A program made the translations under genes and the position numbers. Below, one piece after another: positions 6,691-7,953 of a stretch of 7,953 bases of DNA (positions are counted from its first letter, which is position 1; the number at the start of each line of letters is the position of its first letter). The notes beneath the pieces were generated by a model, which saw only the letters and a list, made by a program, of their open reading frames with translations, was not told the origin of the DNA and searched no databases. Source of the DNA: Bacteroidales bacterium (lineage in GTDB: Bacteria > Bacteroidota > Bacteroidia > Bacteroidales > VadinHA17); NCBI GenBank assembly GCA_003501665.1, contig DNOQ01000336.1, forward strand, positions 1 through 7,953, in the 5' to 3' direction.

Positions 6691-7953
6691 TTATTTCTTC
6701 AATTCAGGTAAGATCACTTTTTTAAGGGCATACTCCGAAATCTGGTGGTTTGGAGCTGTTTCATCAATTACAAGGTAATAATGGTCTTTTACTCCCAATG
6801 ATTCAAGCCGCTCTTTAACTGTCTGTTCGAAAAGTCGCATATCGGATGCATAATCCCGGTCGGGATCATGTTGTTTCTGACCGAAACAGCAATTATCGTT
6901 ACGGTTAAGGATCTGTATTTGCTTGCGGCCTGTTCCAAAGGCTCCCATGACATAAAGGTCCGGGTAACCTGCAATATCGCGGTATAATTGCGGAATGAAT
7001 TGTTCAATATCTCCGATTGATCCGCCCTTTCTGTAGTATAAGGGAATTGAGCCGGCAACATTAAAGCTGTATTTTATACGATCATCAAGGGCTGAGATAA
7101 GATTTGTCGTCCAGCCGCCTCCGGAAAGACCGACCATATCCACTCTTTTGTATTTGTTTTTCTCCAGAATATAATTCAGGCTGACGATGGTCGGATCGAG
7201 AAATAATCTTAATCCGTAAGTGGGAAGCGGATCAGGTATGCCGAGGTCGGTATTGATCACTTTACAGTGGTCAAACCTGAATCCCGGCCCTGCAGATTTG
7301 CTTACATGTGGCATGAATACCGCGAGAACATCATATCCTGCCTCAACCAGCCCTGTGATCGTTGCTTCCACCCTGCTCTGATGCGTTTCATCATCAATAA
7401 GTGTATAGCTGTGGCCGGGATTGAAGACAATAAGTCTCTTATTCCGGTGAACAGGTACGAAAAGGTATGAAAGATCTCTCAAAGATACTGATCCGGCAAC
7501 CGGTATCTCAATCATATCAACCCGGGCAATCATTTTGTGAGGATGCAGAGGACTTTCCGTATTGGGAGTGAAAAGAACATCTGACCGTGTGGGCAGCCTG
7601 CTGTCATTCCAGATGGCGCGGATTATCTCAAGCCTTTTGTTAATGACATCCCCGGGTTTGGTGATCCGTATTTCCCTGTCATCACAAACCTGTGGCGTGC
7701 AATCAACAAGGGGAGCTGTATTTAGTTTATTATTAGTTAGTTGAATGTGAGAATTATTGCCCCTTTCCACCACAAAAGAACCTGATTTTTTCGGGGAATA
7801 ACAATCCCTGATTACAACATTCCCTGAATTTTCAATAAAAATAACGGCTTCTGTTTCTTCTTCACAGTAAGCCCTCAGATCGGAGATCCTCGAATCTTTC
7901 ACATCACTTAAAAAGATAGCCGGACGGTAATCGGATTCCATGTAAGAAAGGTC
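6691..7953 (-). CDS. Beta-helix (GH28/pectinase-like) C-terminus fused to an alpha/beta-hydrolase (esterase-like) domain, N-terminus outside the window
   Basis: Of this protein 420 residues are visible. The frame stays open to the right edge: the four codons upstream of the first Met (7941) read DLSY and run straight into it, so that Met is probably internal. Counting from it, residues 6-78 form three coils of about 24 residues (RPAIFLSDVKDSRISDL, AVIFIENSGNVVIRDC, SFVVERGNNSHIQLTNNKL), typical of the end of a right-handed parallel beta-helix such as GH28-type pectinases. Residues about 100-416 are a full alpha/beta-hydrolase: KRLEIIRAIWNDSRLPT opening, NPGHSY (174-179), elbow GLSGGGW with Ser273, NRNDNCCFG with Asp349, and APNHQIS with His399, which together form a plausible Ser-Asp-His triad. 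Family members of this layout are mostly uncharacterised esterase-like proteins. A combined role in cutting and de-esterifying pectin-like polymers is an inference. No stop or frame break separates the two parts, so the fusion is real within the visible sequence. A signal peptide would lie outside the window. Confidence 0.82.
   Translation of the reverse strand, partial: DLSYMESDYRPAIFLSDVKDSRISDLRAYCEEETEAVIFIENSGNVVIRDCYSPKKSGSFVVERGNNSHIQLTNNKLNTAPLVDCTPQVCDDREIRITKPGDVINKRLEIIRAIWNDSRLPTRSDVLFTPNTESPLHPHKMIARVDMIEIPVAGSVSLRDLSYLFVPVHRNKRLIVFNPGHSYTLIDDETHQSRVEATITGLVEAGYDVLAVFMPHVSKSAGPGFRFDHCKVINTDLGIPDPLPTYGLRLFLDPTIVSLNYILEKNKYKRVDMVGLSGGGWTTNLISALDDRIKYSFNVAGSIPLYYRKGGSIGDIEQFIPQLYRDIAGYPDLYVMGAFGTGRKQIQILNRNDNCCFGQKQHDPDRDYASDMRLFEQTVKERLESLGVKDHYYLVIDETAPNHQISEYALKKVILPELKK

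Noticed and set aside
7939..7941. Met at 7941 as the true start of the right-hand gene
   Set aside because: The frame stays open through the last 12 bases to the window edge, and the protein would start in the middle of a beta-helix with no signal peptide. It is more likely internal.
1..7953. CRISPR arrays, tRNA or rRNA genes, insertion sequences, toxin-antitoxin or defence genes
   Set aside because: Reading both strands showed no regularly spaced repeats, no transposase-like frames and no tRNA-like folds. All long frames are accounted for by carbohydrate-related enzymes, a regulator and one peptidase.

Overview
This 7,953-base window looks like chromosomal DNA of a Bacteroidota species, probably an environmental polysaccharide degrader. 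The evidence is an AT-rich composition, no Shine-Dalgarno motifs in front of genes, several TAnnTTTG boxes (the Bacteroidota -7 promoter element) upstream of starts, exported enzymes with short SPI signal peptides ending near an S-Q or A-Q, and an AraC-type regulator lying among hydrolases. I cannot name the genus.

Layout from left to right: (1) the N-terminal 198 codons of an M24-family (Xaa-Pro peptidase-like) protein on the minus strand, running off the left edge; (2) an exported GHL6/alpha-amylase-like putative glycosidase on the minus strand, 63 bases upstream of gene 1; (3) a 256-bp divergent intergenic region, then an AraC-family regulator on the plus strand; (4) a 146-bp convergent intergenic region with a nested inverted repeat that can act as a terminator; (5) an exported tandem alpha/beta-hydrolase on the minus strand, with a GTG start, a complete-looking first active site and a second domain whose nucleophile serine position is Asn; (6) a non-coding stretch of about 285 bp holding a 12-bp perfect palindrome and five copies of the hexamer AATCAG/CTGATT; (7) a decayed plus-strand remnant of an MFS sugar-acid (ExuT/hexuronate-like) transporter; (8) a large minus-strand gene cut by the right edge, whose visible part joins the last coils of a right-handed beta-helix (GH28/pectinase-like) to a complete alpha/beta-hydrolase (esterase-like) domain.

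Taken together the window reads as part of a carbohydrate-utilisation locus. A beta-helix protein fused to an esterase, an exported tandem esterase, a GHL6 glycosidase and the remnant of a hexuronate-type transporter would fit an esterified, uronate-containing polysaccharide such as pectin. That substrate is inferred from family membership alone. The AraC regulator is a plausible local controller because it diverges from the glycosidase gene. No RNA genes, CRISPR arrays, insertion sequences or phage genes are visible. The points most worth a second look are the beta-helix/esterase fusion, the transporter relic, the Ser-to-Asn second esterase domain and the repeat cluster in front of the tandem hydrolase. 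I see no clearly new defence or mobile system.
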